Assembly (NCBI GenBank): GCA_013360675.1
Contig: JABWBB010000032.1
Span: 1-34,466 of the forward strand
Reading direction: 5' to 3'
From: Phycisphaerales bacterium
GTDB lineage: Bacteria; Planctomycetota; Phycisphaerae; Phycisphaerales; UBA1924
Length of the DNA: 34,466 nucleotides
The first letter of the stretch is position 1. Each line of letters opens with the position of its first letter. Position numbers and translations under genes: made by a program. Under the pieces are notes generated by a model. It ran no database searches. It saw only the letters and a list, made by a program, of their open reading frames with translations, and was not told where the DNA came from. Shown in pieces: positions 24,440-34,334 of the stretch.

Positions 24440-26725
24440 TCAGTCCGCGTCGAGGGCGATGTCGAGTTCGAGCATCGCGGGGGGTTGGCACTCGGTGGCG
24501 GTGCAGGCCTGGAATGAAACCGCGAGGAGCGGGCGACCGGTGATCGGGCCGGTGCGCTCGAGCACGACGACAAGTTCAAACTCGCCGTGATAGACCTTCG
24601 CGCCGCCCGGATCGGCGGGGAGCGTTTCGCCCGCGGGGTAATCGGCATAGGCGGCGATGCCGCCGCCGTTGATCACGTCGACGCGGAAGGGCGTGAGCGA
24701 CGTCGACGCGGCGGTCTGTTCCGCATCGGCGGCGATGACATGGCACCCCTCGGCGATGCGCACCAGCAGCGTGGTGGTCGCCGGCTTTCCCTGGGGGATC
24801 GCGAGACGCTCCTCCGAGGCGAAGACCTGCACGCTGGCGTGCATGTCCTTGGGGGTTTGGCGCGGAGTGATGGGTGCGTGGCCCGCCTCGGCAAGGCCGG
24901 GCGGGGCGAGCAGGGACGCCTGCCCCAGGCGCATGAGGCGAAGGATCGCGGCGACGCCGTGCGTGCAGGATGTGGGCGACTGGCTGATGCGGTCGGAGCA
25001 GGCCAGGAGGATGCGTGAGGCGAGATCGTGGCCCGTGGGATCGCCCGCTTCGCCCGCGTCGATGAGCGCGTGCGCGAGAACCGCCGTCGAGCCGGGGAGC
25101 GCGCCGTCGTGTGTCGAGCGCGGGCGGACGAAGAGATCCGCGTCGGAGGCGGGGGCATCAAAGGCGGCGTGCGTCGCCGGATCGACGAAGATGCGCTTGG
25201 CATCAACCAGCAGCGCGTGGGCTTTTTCTTTCAGCGCGGCGGCCTGCGGGTGCACCCGCGCGAGCATGAACAGCGCCCGGCAGAGCCAGGCGTAATCCTC
25301 GAGGCGCGCCGGGATCGACGCCTGCCCGGCGCGGCTGGTGCGCGTGAGCACGCCCGCGGCGTGCGTGCGGAGGAGCGACTGTGCGGCATTGAATGCGGCG
25401 TCGGCGTACCGCGGCGCATCGAGCAGCGGCGCGCACGCCGCCATCGCGTGGATCATCATCCCGTTCCACGAGACGATCGATTTGTCGTCGATCCGCGGCG
25501 AGGGACGCGCCCGCCGCGCCGCGAGCAGTCGCTGGCGGATCGAATCGAGCCGATCGCTGCCGAGCGAGTCGGCGATGCCCGTGCTGAAGCCAAGCACCCA
25601 GGCTGGGGCATCGCCCGGGTGGTGCGGGTCGCGGAAGTTGGGCGGACTATCAAGGCCAAAGACACGCGCGGCGTCGGCGGCGTCGGGGCCCAGGATCGCC
25701 TCGAACTCGGCGGGTTTCCACAGGTAGTTGAGCCCCTCGCGCGAGCCGACCTCCGCGTCGATCGCGCTCAGGAACATCCCGTCGGGGCTTGTCAGTTCGT
25801 CGAGCACGAAATCGAGCGTGTGCGTCGCGATCGCGGCCCAGCGCGGGGCGTCGTAGAGGCGCGCCGCGCGGGCATAGACCAGCGCGAGCTGCGCCTGGTC
25901 GTAGAGCATCTTTTCAAAGTGCGGGACGGTCCACGTCTGATCGACGCAGTAGCGGTGAAACCCTCCCGCGAGGTGATCGTGCAAGCCGCGCGTGCCCATC
26001 GCGTCGAGCGTCAGCGTGACGGCCCGGTCGAGAGCCGGACGCGTGTCGGCGTCGACCGCGGCGCGGGCGTCGAGCAGGAGTTCGAGAAAGACCGGCTGGG
26101 GAAACTTGGGCGCGCCCCCGAAGCCGCCGTGGCGCGTGTCAAACGCGGCCAGCAGCATGGCGACGGCGTCGCTCACCTGGGCCGCCCCCAGTTGCATGGG
26201 CGTGCCCGCATCGGTCATTTGCGAGCGCACGGCGTTTGCGATCTCGTCGGCCTGCGCGCGCACGCCCTCGGGCTGTTCCTTCCACACCTGGGATAGGCCC
26301 TCGAGCACCTGGCGGAATGAGGGGCGGTTGAGATCCTGGCGCGGCGTGGGCGGGAAGTATGTGCCGCAGTAGAAGGGCATGAGCGAATCGGGCTCGAGGA
26401 AGAGGCTCATGGGCCATCCGCCGTGCCCGGTGGTGATGACGGTGGCGGCCATGTAGATGTCGTCGACGTCGGGGCGTTCCTCGCGGTCGAGTTTGATGCT
26501 GACGAAGTTCGCCGCGAGCAAGGCCCCGATGGCGGGGTCCTCGAAACTCTCGCGTTCCATCACGTGGCACCAGTAGCACGTGGAATAGCCGATCGACAGG
26601 AAGATGGGCACGTTGCGTTCACGCGCGAGCGCGAAGGCCTCGGGGCCCCAGGGGTGCCAGTCGACGGGGTTGTGCGCGTGCTGGAGCAGGTATGGGCTGC
26701 TCTGCCCGGCGAGGCGATTGGGCAT
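24440..26725 (-). CDS. YyaL/DUF255 thioredoxin-fold protein
   Basis: This 761-aa cytosolic-looking protein belongs to the YyaL/SSP411 (SPATA20) family. It has an N-terminal thioredoxin-like DUF255 domain (about 1-165) and a C-terminal (alpha/alpha)6-barrel resembling N-acylglucosamine 2-epimerases. [18 protein letters not shown] (9-26) is the family signature, and STCYWCHVM (48-56) holds the CxxC pair Cys50/Cys53. [15 protein letters not shown] (99-113) and GGFHRYCVD in the barrel also match. Family function is not settled; a redox or sugar-related role has been suggested. It is downstream of the 313-aa gene by 23 nt and probably in the same transcript. Length is near the usual 650-790 aa. 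Confidence 0.93.
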   Translation of the reverse strand: MPNRLAGQSSPYLLQHAHNPVDWHPWGPEAFALARERNVPIFLSIGYSTCYWCHVMERESFEDPAIGALLAANFVSIKLDREERPDVDDIYMAATVITTGHGGWPMSLFLEPDSLMPFYCGTYFPPTPRQDLNRPSFRQVLEGLSQVWKEQPEGVRAQADEIANAVRSQMTDAGTPMQLGAAQVSDAVAMLLAAFDTRHGGFGGAPKFPQPVFLELLLDARAAVDADTRPALDRAVTLTLDAMGTRGLHDHLAGGFHRYCVDQTWTVPHFEKMLYDQAQLALVYARAARLYDAPRWAAIATHTLDFVLDELTSPDGMFLSAIDAEVGSREGLNYLWKPAEFEAILGPDAADAARVFGLDSPPNFRDPHHPGDAPAWVLGFSTGIADSLGSDRLDSIRQRLLAARRARPSPRIDDKSIVSWNGMMIHAMAACAPLLDAPRYADAAFNAAQSLLRTHAAGVLTRTSRAGQASIPARLEDYAWLCRALFMLARVHPQAAALKEKAHALLVDAKRIFVDPATHAAFDAPASDADLFVRPRSTHDGALPGSTAVLAHALIDAGEAGDPTGHDLASRILLACSDRISQSPTSCTHGVAAILRLMRLGQASLLAPPGLAEAGHAPITPRQTPKDMHASVQVFASEERLAIPQGKPATTTLLVRIAEGCHVIAADAEQTAASTSLTPFRVDVINGGGIAAYADYPAGETLPADPGGAKVYHGEFELVVVLERTGPITGRPLLAVSFQACTATECQPPAMLELDIALDAD

Positions 26726-26748
26726 TGGCGACTGTATCGGGGCGGGGC

Positions 26749-27690
26749 CTAGCGCGACGCCTGGCCCAGCGTGCGCAGTGTCAGCGCCAGGAACGAGCGG
26801 TCCTCGACCACGTCGCGCAGCACGGGGATCGATGGGTCCTCGACCGTGCCCTCGGAGGCATCCAGTCCCATCGTGCCGATCGCCGCCAGGCTCGAACGCA
26901 GAACCGCGTCGGCGGGCAGGAAACCCATCGTGATGGAGACGGCGCTGTCGATCGCGCGGACCTCGTCATGAGCGGCGTCGTCGAACAGGTCTTCGCGATT
27001 CTGCTCGAATGCCCTCGCATACACGGCGGCGGCCTCGTCTAGGCCGGGGGCCGCCTGATGCGCCGCCAGCCTCGCGAGCTGCTCGCGCAGCGTATCGAGG
27101 GGTTCCTGCAGCACGTCGCGAGCGTGGAGGATGCGCAGCGCATCGGCCTGGGTAAAGACCGGGAGCACGATCGTGCGTGGTTCGTGCATCAGGGCCATCT
27201 CGGCACGCTGGGCCACGCTCTGCGGGTGCGAGCGGGCCACGGCGCACGCGTGCGTGGCGCAGACGCGATCGATCGCCGCCGAGATGGGGATCAACACGCC
27301 CGGATCCGGGCCGCCTTTGAGCAGATCGCCCGCGACGGCGTTGAGGTAGAGATCTTCGTCGCCTGTTTCGTCGCGCATCAGGCGGCGCAGAGGCGCATAG
27401 CGCGGATCGATCGCGATGCCGCGGAGAACCGCCAGCGCCTCGTCGATGGTCTCGCGTCCGTCGGCGTCGGGGCGGAGCACGCCCTCCTGCCACAGCTGCT
27501 CGCTCCACGCCCATGAACGGACCAGTTCGCGGAAGGCGGGGGCCCGCTCGGCGGCGGATCGGGCCGCGACCGCGGCGTGCGCGCCCACCGGGCCGGGCAC
27601 CGCGGTGACGACCTCGCTCGCGATGAGCAGCGCGGCCATCGCCGGCGCCTCGCGCGTGGTCAGGTGATAGGGGCTCACGCCGATGCGCAT
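26749..27690 (-). CDS. Unrecognised 313-aa protein
   Basis: I do not recognise this protein. It has no signal peptide or clear membrane helix and looks mostly helical and cytosolic. It opens with [16 protein letters not shown], an unusual, well-structured start that may mark a family. The middle has an Asp-rich segment ([21 protein letters not shown]) followed by a Cys/His-bearing helix ([19 protein letters not shown]). It is tightly placed: 3 nt after the hydrolase gene and 23 nt before the YyaL gene, so it is likely cotranscribed with both. Its codon composition looks like that of its neighbours, and it occupies the only sensible frame there. Function cannot be inferred beyond this. Confidence 0.75.
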   Translation of the reverse strand: MRIGVSPYHLTTREAPAMAALLIASEVVTAVPGPVGAHAAVAARSAAERAPAFRELVRSWAWSEQLWQEGVLRPDADGRETIDEALAVLRGIAIDPRYAPLRRLMRDETGDEDLYLNAVAGDLLKGGPDPGVLIPISAAIDRVCATHACAVARSHPQSVAQRAEMALMHEPRTIVLPVFTQADALRILHARDVLQEPLDTLREQLARLAAHQAAPGLDEAAAVYARAFEQNREDLFDDAAHDEVRAIDSAVSITMGFLPADAVLRSSLAAIGTMGLDASEGTVEDPSIPVLRDVVEDRSFLALTLRTLGQASR

Positions 27691-27693
27691 GCG

Positions 27694-29007
27694 TCAGGGC
27701 TCCTCATGCGAAAGAGCGGCGTTGAGCCAGTCGATCATCGGCCCCATGTCGCTGGGCAGGGCCATGAACAAGGATTCGTGCCCGTATTCGCGCTCCCAGC
27801 GCTCGGGGCGGCCCAGCCGCTCCCACAGGGCGTCGCCCAGCGGGGCTGGAACCGCCTTGTCGAGCGTGCCGTGGATGAGCAGTGCCTTACGCCCGCGCAG
27901 CGCAGCCGCGGTGTGGAACGAATCGAGCGGGGCCATGCCCAGATATGCGTCGGCCAGGCGTCGCTTGTCCTCGGGCGTGGGCGGGCCATCGACCCACCGG
28001 GTCTCGATCGCATCGATCATGGCGGCGTAGTTGCTCGTGTCGTTCATCAGCCAGAAGTGACACCCGCCCCCGACCATGACGCACGCGGCGTAGGGGCCCG
28101 GCTCGCGCGCGACCACCGTGGGCAGCGTCATCGCCCCGCCGCTGAACCCGATCGCGATCCGCGGCAGCGATGCGTAGGCCGGGCGCACCTTCGCCAGGTG
28201 CGCGAAGGCGGCCTGGGCGGCGTAGGCGCATTCGGCGGCGCGGGTCGAGAGCACGCGGGCGATCGCCTCGGCGGCGGCGGGGATGTTGTCGTTCTTCACA
28301 ACAAACCGCGCCCGCTCGGTAAAACGCGAGGGCTGGGCCTGCATCCGCAGTACGGCGTAACCCTGCCTGCGCAGTCGTGAGGCCAGGAGATCGAGCGTGC
28401 CACCCGGCGAACCGAAGAGCCCGGGCATGAGCAAAACGACGGCGCGGGCTTCTTGCCTCTCGCCCTCTTCGGGGGCGATGGGTTCAAAGAGCGAAAACCA
28501 GGTGCGCTCGATCTCGACGACGTCGTTGATGCCCCCGTCAGCAGGCGTGCCCGAGACGAACATGAAATCGAGAGCCGCATCGTGGCGGCGTGAACGGGGC
28601 ACCTCGCGCCCCTGTGGCGCGGTCATGACCTCGTAGACAAACGCGTTATCGCGTTCGCCGCGGAACAAGACCCCGGCCTCCGCCCCCACCGCCTTGCGCA
28701 GCGCCTCGATCGGGGCGGTCAGCTCGGGGGCGTCGGAGGGAATTGGGCGAAAGGTGCGGCTCGACTGCGGGCGCTGGTTCGGGCCGGCGAACGGGATGAT
28801 CTCGCCCTGAATCGTGGACGATTCACGCCGCCAACGCGCGGGCCACGCCTGGGTGTAATCGGCGAAGGGCAGCCCCACGTCGGGCTTCGGGTAGTCCTGA
28901 AAGAGGGCGATCGCGGGCGAGGGGAGAGAACTGTTCTGCGCATGCGAGGCGGGCTGGCAAACCAGCAGTGCGAAGACCAAACCCAGAAACAGGCGTGCGC
29001 GGGGCAT
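27694..29007 (-). CDS. Exported alpha/beta hydrolase
   Basis: This 437-aa protein has a signal peptide (1-23, ending SHAQ) and an alpha/beta-hydrolase domain at about 185-437. PGLFGSPGG (195-203) is the oxyanion-hole region. The nucleophile elbow is GFSGGAM (287-293) with Ser289; likely acid Asp383 is in HGTLDKAVP and His410 in EYGHESLF. Residues 24-180 are an additional N-terminal region without an evident family. A periplasmic esterase or peptidase-like activity is inferred; the substrate is unknown. ATG 29007 overlaps the galE stop (TGATG), so translation is probably coupled. A longer open frame upstream overlaps galE and is not real. Confidence 0.85.
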   Translation of the reverse strand: MPRARLFLGLVFALLVCQPASHAQNSSLPSPAIALFQDYPKPDVGLPFADYTQAWPARWRRESSTIQGEIIPFAGPNQRPQSSRTFRPIPSDAPELTAPIEALRKAVGAEAGVLFRGERDNAFVYEVMTAPQGREVPRSRRHDAALDFMFVSGTPADGGINDVVEIERTWFSLFEPIAPEEGERQEARAVVLLMPGLFGSPGGTLDLLASRLRRQGYAVLRMQAQPSRFTERARFVVKNDNIPAAAEAIARVLSTRAAECAYAAQAAFAHLAKVRPAYASLPRIAIGFSGGAMTLPTVVAREPGPYAACVMVGGGCHFWLMNDTSNYAAMIDAIETRWVDGPPTPEDKRRLADAYLGMAPLDSFHTAAALRGRKALLIHGTLDKAVPAPLGDALWERLGRPERWEREYGHESLFMALPSDMGPMIDWLNAALSHEEP

Positions 29008-30047
29008 CACGCGCGATACCCCGTGGGGTGGGCTTTGAACCAGCGCCACGCCGAGGCGACGATCTCGTCGATGCTCGTCACGCTCGCCTTCCAGCCCAGT
29101 TCCTTGGCGATGCGCGAGGGGTCGGCGTAGAGGGCGGGGGCATCGCCCGGGCGGCGTGGCTGGTCGTGCGTGGGGATGGGGTGGCCCGTGACGCGGCGGA
29201 CGGCGTCGATGATCTCGCGAACGGAATAGCCGCGCCCGATGCCGACGTTGTAGACGAGGCGAGACCGGGCCTCGTCGCCGGGCGTGAGGCGGGCCATGGC
29301 CAGGGCGTGGGCGTCGATGAGGTCCTCGACATGGACGTAATCGCGGACGCACGTGCCGTCGGGCGTGTCGTAGTCGGTGCCGAAGAGGCCCACGCGGTCG
29401 CGCTGGCCCAGCGCGCACTGGATCAGCACAGGGATGATGTGCGACTCGGGCGTGTGATCCTCGCCCAACACGCCCGAGCGATCGCACCCGCAGACGTTGA
29501 AGTAGCGCAGCAGGGCATAGGCGAAGGGCTTGCCCGCGACGGCGCAGCCGGCGGCGAAGTCCTCGATCATCCATTCACCCACGAGTTTCGTGCGCCCATA
29601 CGGCGAGACGGGGTTGCGTGGGCAGTGCTCGGGAACGGGGATCATCCCTTCGGGCGGCTGGCCGTAGGTGGCGCAACTGGAGGAAAAGACAAGGCGCGTG
29701 GCGCCGGCGATCTCCATCGCCTCGAGCACGCTGACGAGCCCGGCGATGTTGTCGCGCGCGTAGCGCAGGGGCTGCTCGACGCTCTCACCCACATAGGCCA
29801 GGGCGGCGAAGTGCATGACGGTATCGATCGCGTGGCGGCGCATCGCGTCGACGAGGCGGGCGCGATCGTTGATGTCGCAGGCGATGAACTCGAAGCGGTC
29901 GGGGGCGACGGCACGCACCAGTTCGATCGCGCGCCGGTGCCCGCGATAGAGGTTGTCGACCCCCACCACCGTGTGCCCGTCACGCAGCAGTCGCTGCACC
30001 GCGTGCGAACCGATATACCCCGCGGCTCCGGTGACAAGGACATTCAT
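29007..30047 (-). CDS. galE: UDP-glucose 4-epimerase
   Basis: This 346-aa extended SDR interconverts UDP-glucose and UDP-galactose using bound NAD, supplying sugars for envelope polysaccharides. VTGAAGYIGSHAV (5-17) is the NAD-binding GxxGxxG. FSSSCATYG (121-129) provides the catalytic Ser/Thr region, and SPYGRTK (148-154) the Tyr150/Lys154 pair. RYFNVCGCD and GTDYDTPDGTCVRDYVHVEDL match the GalE substrate region very closely. Length is typical (about 330-345). It starts 64 nt after the DedA-like gene and overlaps the hydrolase gene by one base. Confidence 0.95.
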   Translation of the reverse strand: MNVLVTGAAGYIGSHAVQRLLRDGHTVVGVDNLYRGHRRAIELVRAVAPDRFEFIACDINDRARLVDAMRRHAIDTVMHFAALAYVGESVEQPLRYARDNIAGLVSVLEAMEIAGATRLVFSSSCATYGQPPEGMIPVPEHCPRNPVSPYGRTKLVGEWMIEDFAAGCAVAGKPFAYALLRYFNVCGCDRSGVLGEDHTPESHIIPVLIQCALGQRDRVGLFGTDYDTPDGTCVRDYVHVEDLIDAHALAMARLTPGDEARSRLVYNVGIGRGYSVREIIDAVRRVTGHPIPTHDQPRRPGDAPALYADPSRIAKELGWKASVTSIDEIVASAWRWFKAHPTGYRA

Positions 30048-30111
30048 GCGACGGCACGCTCCGGGCGGCCCTGCCCGGGCGGCCCCAACGGATGATACGA
30101 AGCGTGCCCGC

Positions 30112-30708
30112 CTAGCGCAGCCACTTCACCAGCACGACCGCCCCGATGATGAGCAGCGTGCCCACGATGCTCAGCAGGTTGAAGTAGCGATCGATGAACC
30201 CCTTGATGGGCGGGCCAAAGGCGTGCAGCAGCCACGCCACCAGGAAGAACCGCGCCGAACGCCCGATCGCCGACGCGAGAAGGAACATCCCCAGCGAGAC
30301 GTGGAAGACCCCGCCGGCTATCGTGAAGACCTTGTAGGGGATCGGCGTGAACGCCGCGACGAAGACGCACCAGAAGTTGTACTTGTCGTACAACCCCCCC
30401 ACCATCTCGAACTGGGACTGCTTGAAGATGTACTTGAAGAAGAAGCCCTCCACCAGGCTCCACAGCCCCCAGCCGATGGCGTAGCCCGCCAGCCCGCCCA
30501 GCACCGATGCCACACTGCTGACCAGCGCGTAGTAGAACGCCCGCGAACGGCGTTCGAGCGTCAGCACGATCTGAAGCACGTCGGGCGGGATCGGGAAGAA
30601 ACTCGACTCTGCGAAACTCAGCAGAAAGAGCGCCAGCGTCGAGTGCTTGTGGTGCGCCAGCGACAGCACCCAGTCGTACATCCGCCGATGCAGATGCCAC
30701 GCAGGCAC
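30112..30708 (-). CDS. DedA/VTT-like (YqaA-type) membrane protein
   Basis: This membrane protein of about 198 residues has around four to five hydrophobic segments and belongs to the VTT/DedA group, which is linked to lipid scrambling and membrane homeostasis. FAESSFFPIPPDVLQIVL gives the re-entrant loop with the acidic residue and prolines. AAFTPIPYKVFTIAGGVF followed by SAIGRSARFFLVAW carries the second loop and conserved Arg. The start is uncertain: GTG 30708 (GGGGAG close upstream), ATG 30681 and TTG 30789 share the frame, and the region before 30681 encodes only a Pro/Thr-rich leader. It lies between lgt and galE on the same strand. Confidence 0.87.
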   Translation of the reverse strand: MPAWHLHRRMYDWVLSLAHHKHSTLALFLLSFAESSFFPIPPDVLQIVLTLERRSRAFYYALVSSVASVLGGLAGYAIGWGLWSLVEGFFFKYIFKQSQFEMVGGLYDKYNFWCVFVAAFTPIPYKVFTIAGGVFHVSLGMFLLASAIGRSARFFLVAWLLHAFGPPIKGFIDRYFNLLSIVGTLLIIGAVVLVKWLR

Positions 30709-30814
30709 GGCTCCCCGCGGGGCCGGAGCCGCGGTCTGGGTCGGGGTGTCGCCGGGAGGTGTTGGAATCGTCGGGTTCAAGGTCGGCAAGCGTATGCGGG
30801 GGTCTGGGCGTGGC

Positions 30815-31888
30815 TTACGCCGCGGCGTGACGCACGCCCCACCCGCCGTAGAGGGTGTGATCCTTGCGGGCGAGGGCGATGAGCATCATCGCCACCCCGC
30901 CGCCGATCATCGCAATGCTGAGCCACTGGCCCCGGGTGAGCCCGGCGATGTATTGAACCTGAAGGTGTGCATCGGGCAGACGCCAGAAGGCCTCGGTGAT
31001 GATCCGCCCCACGCCGTACAGCACCAGGAACCAGCCCCCGATCATCCCCGGGCGTCGGGGCGAACGCCAGAACAGCAGCAGCGCCAGCCCCACCACCACC
31101 CCCTCGGCCAGACCCTGGTAGATCTGCGACGGGTGGCGGGCCGAGATGAAAGGCTCGACCTGGGCGGCCAAATCCGCCCCGCGCGGGCCGCGAATGATCG
31201 CCAGCATCCGCTCGAAGGTCTCGATCGGCGCCTCGTTGGGGAGGGCGTAGCGGGCCACGAGGTCATCCCATGCCTGCTGCTGCACGGGCGTAAGTTGGGG
31301 CGTGTGGTCGCCCAGGCGTTCCTGCGGGAAGCGGACGCTCCACCAGGGCCCGGGCTCGCCCGGAGCGGCGACGATCGTGCCCAGCAACTCGCCGTTGATG
31401 AAGTTGGCCAGTCGCCCCAGCAGCAGCCCGGGCGTGGCGGCGAGTGCGCACAGATCAAAGAGGTGGAACACGGGCATCGCGCCCACGCGCGAGCCGGTGT
31501 CGTCCTTGAAACCGCGGGCAATCCAGAAGCAGGCGAGGAGCACGCCGAGCATCCCGCCGTGCGAGGCCATGCCGCCTCGGTTGATCATGAGCAGGCCCCA
31601 CCAGGGGATGTCGCTCGAAAAGGTCCAGAGCAGACTGGGCTCGTAGAAAGCGACATAGCCCAGACGCCCGCCCGCGACGACGCCGAAGATGAGGATGAAG
31701 ATGGCGTCGGTGACGCGCTGGTAGGGCAGCGGCGTGAGCCCCCGCTTCGAGAAGGCCCGCATGATCAGCCACGCGGTGTAGCACCCCAGCGCGTACGACA
31801 AGCCGTACCAGCGCAGGCCAAACGAGCCCGAGATCTGCAGGACGAACGGGCTCCAGTCGTGGAACCAGGCGCCAAGGGTGAGGGGCAT
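30815..31888 (-). CDS. lgt: Prolipoprotein diacylglyceryl transferase
   Basis: This 357-aa inner-membrane enzyme transfers diacylglycerol from phosphatidylglycerol to the lipobox cysteine of prolipoproteins, such as the OmpA-family protein and ActE in this window. LRWYGLSYALG (25-35) is the Lgt start. MASHGGMLG (107-115) contains the conserved HGG, GRLANFINGELLG (158-170) is the Lgt signature, and RHPSQIYQGLAEG lies near the C-terminal part. It is longer than Escherichia coli Lgt (291 aa); the extra part is a polar segment at about 185-245, after the signature. It starts 37 nt after tatD. Confidence 0.95.
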   Translation of the reverse strand: MPLTLGAWFHDWSPFVLQISGSFGLRWYGLSYALGCYTAWLIMRAFSKRGLTPLPYQRVTDAIFILIFGVVAGGRLGYVAFYEPSLLWTFSSDIPWWGLLMINRGGMASHGGMLGVLLACFWIARGFKDDTGSRVGAMPVFHLFDLCALAATPGLLLGRLANFINGELLGTIVAAPGEPGPWWSVRFPQERLGDHTPQLTPVQQQAWDDLVARYALPNEAPIETFERMLAIIRGPRGADLAAQVEPFISARHPSQIYQGLAEGVVVGLALLLFWRSPRRPGMIGGWFLVLYGVGRIITEAFWRLPDAHLQVQYIAGLTRGQWLSIAMIGGGVAMMLIALARKDHTLYGGWGVRHAAA

Positions 31889-31925
31889 GCGCGGAGTCTA
31901 CGTCGGCGCGGGTCGGGCGTGGCGG

Positions 31926-32723
31926 CTAGGGCTCGATGCCGAAGAACCGACGCGTGGTGGTGTTCACCTGCGCGACCAGCGCCTCGAAGGAAACGCCGCG
32001 GATCTCGGCCAGTCGGCGCGCGGTGGCGGCGGCCATCCAGGGCTGGCAGGGGCGCTCGCCCCGGTGGGGCTCGGGCGAGAGGAACGGCGCGTCGGTCTCG
32101 ACCATGAACCGGTCGTCGGGCACCAGCAACGCGGCGGCCCGCACCTGGGGGGCGTTGCGATAGGTCAGCACGCCCGTGAACGAGACGCACGCGCCAAAGT
32201 CGAGCAGGCGGCGCATGTCGCTTTCGTCGCCCGTGAAGCAGTGAAACACGAACCGGGATGGGTCGATCGTCGCGACGCGCAGGCGGTCGATCAGTTCGGC
32301 GTAGGCCTCGCGGCAGTGGATCACCACCGGCTTGATCAACCCGCGCGCATCGCACGATTCGATCAGCGCCAGGTGCGCCTCGAGCACCTGGTCTTGCAGC
32401 ACACGGGGCGGATCGGCGTAGTGGTTGTCCAGCCCCAGTTCGCCCCAGGCCACGCAGCGTGGGTCGGCGGCGATTGCGCCCAGCAGCGGCCAGTCGTGCG
32501 GGCCCTTGTCGGCGTAGAGCGGGTGCACCCCGGCGGTGAACCAGACCCGCGAATGGGCCCGGGCGATCTGCTGGGCATTAAGTGCGTCGGGAACGGTCGT
32601 CGAGACGCTGATGCAGCCAGTGACGCCTTCGCGGGCGGCTCGGGCCAGGACGTTCGCCACTCCGCCCGCGGGGCGGTCATCCGAAAAATCGGGGAACGTG
32701 AGGTGGCAATGGGTGTCGATCAC
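31926..32723 (-). CDS. tatD: TatD-family metal-dependent deoxyribonuclease
   Basis: This 265-aa TIM-barrel hydrolase has the TatD pattern of metal ligands. It opens with MIDTHCHL (1-8, first two His), then GELGLDNHY (Glu), VVIHCREA (His), FVFHCFTGD (His) and ETDAPFLSP (Asp). TatD enzymes are 3'-5' exonucleases or DNases for damaged DNA. Start GTG 32723 is chosen because IDTHCHL normally follows the initiator directly and the length then fits the family (about 260). No good ribosome site is visible. It is divergent from the transglutaminase gene and 37 nt upstream of lgt. Confidence 0.93.
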   Translation of the reverse strand: MIDTHCHLTFPDFSDDRPAGGVANVLARAAREGVTGCISVSTTVPDALNAQQIARAHSRVWFTAGVHPLYADKGPHDWPLLGAIAADPRCVAWGELGLDNHYADPPRVLQDQVLEAHLALIESCDARGLIKPVVIHCREAYAELIDRLRVATIDPSRFVFHCFTGDESDMRRLLDFGACVSFTGVLTYRNAPQVRAAALLVPDDRFMVETDAPFLSPEPHRGERPCQPWMAAATARRLAEIRGVSFEALVAQVNTTTRRFFGIEP

Positions 32724-32828
32724 GCTGGGGGGAGGGTATCGCGCTGGTGTAGACTCGTGCACGCCCCCGCCGCCCCGCTCGGCCAACCACGGCTCTATGA
32801 GACCGACGGGGGCGCAATGGAGTTTCTC

Positions 32829-34334
32829 ATGCGGATGCGAATCTTGCCTGGTTGCCGCCCTGTCGCCCTGGTGATGGCCTGCCTCGTGAACGTGGCGGCC
32901 CTGGCCAGCCCCACGCTGGGACAAAGCCTCGAGCGCTGGTACATGCTCGAGATGAGCGGGCAGCGCGCCGGCTGGAGCCACAGCACCCAGACGCGTGAGA
33001 ACGCCACCATCACCACCGACACCAACATGCTGTTCAACCTCAAGCGCGGGCCCACCGAGATCAAGGTCACGATGGGCACGAGCGTGGTCGAGACCGACAA
33101 GGGCGAGATCGTCACCATGCGCTCGCTGCAGAAGCTGGGCGCGATGGAGGTCGAGCAGAAGTACGTCTTCCGCGAGAAGGACGTCGAGGTCACCACCACG
33201 CAGGCGGGCGCCAGCCGCACCGCCACGCAGCCCAGGCCCGAGGGCGCCTTCCTGACGCCCGCGGCGGCAGAGGAGTTCCTCAAGCAGCGCCTCGCCTCAG
33301 GGGCGAAGGAAGTCACCATCCGCACGCTCGACCCGACCACCGGGCTCTCGCCCATCACCGCGACCTACACCAACTTCGAGCCCGCGATCGTCAAGGCCCA
33401 GGGGCGCGACATCGAGACGACCAAGATGCGCGTCGAGGCTTCGAATGCGCCGGGCATGCCCAGCCATCAGTATGTCGACGCCGCGGGTGTGGTTGTCCGC
33501 GTCGAGACCCAGGTCGGCGGGATGAATGTGGTGATGACCCTCTCGACCGCCGACGAGGCCAAGGCCGCCACGACCAAGGCCCCCGAACTGATGATCAGCA
33601 CGTTCGTTACGCCCGATCGGCCCATCGAGAAGCCGCGCACCACGACGCATGGCGTGTATCGCCTCTCGATCACCGAGGGCGACATGCCCGAACTCCCCGC
33701 GACCGGCTCGCAGGCGATCCTCGAATCCGACAAGGGCGTGGCCCGTGTGAAGATCACCGCCGACACCTTCACAGCCGCCCCCGAGGCTGATGCCTCCAAT
33801 CCGGCCTTCACCGCGGCGAGCGCCGCGGCGGACTCGACGGACACGCGCATCCTCGAACTCACCAAGCGGGCCCTCAAGGACAGCGGCGAATCCAAGGCCC
33901 AGCGCGCCGAAGCCCTGCGCCGATTCACGCACACCTTCATCCGGCGCAAGAGCCTGGGCGTGGGCTTTGCCAGCGCGACCGAGGTGGCCCGCACCCGCGA
34001 GGGTGATTGCTCGGAGCACGGCGTGCTGCTCGCCGCCATGCTGCGGGCCGATGGCATCCCCTCGCGCGTGGTGGCGGGGCTGATCTATGCCGACAGTTTC
34101 GCCGGGAGCGAACGCATCTTCGGCTATCACATGTGGACGCAGGCGCTGCTCGAGATCGACGGCGTGAAACGCTGGGTCGATCTCGACGCCACGCTGGGCA
34201 AGGAGACACCCTACGACGCCACGCACATCGCCCTGGCGCTCACCGACCTGGCCGATGGCGAATCGACCACCGCGATGGCGCGCATGGCATCGGTCCTGGG
34301 ACGATTGAAGATCGTGGTCGAGGAAATCCGGTGA
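32829..34334 (+). CDS. Secreted transglutaminase-like protein
   Basis: This 501-aa protein has a signal peptide (1-32, ending TLGQ), a long beta-rich N-terminal region with no recognised domain (about 33-340), and a C-terminal transglutaminase/protease-like domain. The catalytic triad is visible: Cys394 (REGDCSEHG), His434 (FGYHMWTQ) and Asp453 (WVDLDAT). Such domains act as peptidases or amidases on proteins or peptidoglycan-like substrates. Two nearby ATGs are in frame; ATG 32829 is preferred because GGAG lies 6 nt before it, and ATG 32817 would add four residues. The end overlaps the next gene by 4 nt (GTGA), suggesting coupling. Substrate unknown. Confidence 0.9.
   Translation: MRMRILPGCRPVALVMACLVNVAALASPTLGQSLERWYMLEMSGQRAGWSHSTQTRENATITTDTNMLFNLKRGPTEIKVTMGTSVVETDKGEIVTMRSLQKLGAMEVEQKYVFREKDVEVTTTQAGASRTATQPRPEGAFLTPAAAEEFLKQRLASGAKEVTIRTLDPTTGLSPITATYTNFEPAIVKAQGRDIETTKMRVEASNAPGMPSHQYVDAAGVVVRVETQVGGMNVVMTLSTADEAKAATTKAPELMISTFVTPDRPIEKPRTTTHGVYRLSITEGDMPELPATGSQAILESDKGVARVKITADTFTAAPEADASNPAFTAASAAADSTDTRILELTKRALKDSGESKAQRAEALRRFTHTFIRRKSLGVGFASATEVARTREGDCSEHGVLLAAMLRADGIPSRVVAGLIYADSFAGSERIFGYHMWTQALLEIDGVKRWVDLDATLGKETPYDATHIALALTDLADGESTTAMARMASVLGRLKIVVEEIR

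Noticed and set aside
29008-29574. Upstream extension of the exported hydrolase frame into galE
   Set aside because: It overlaps galE in another frame and is low-complexity Arg/Pro/His. The signal peptide begins at 29007.
31878-32816. In-frame upstream extension of the transglutaminase gene
   Set aside because: It runs opposite tatD. The signal peptide and GGAG site mark the real start near 32829.
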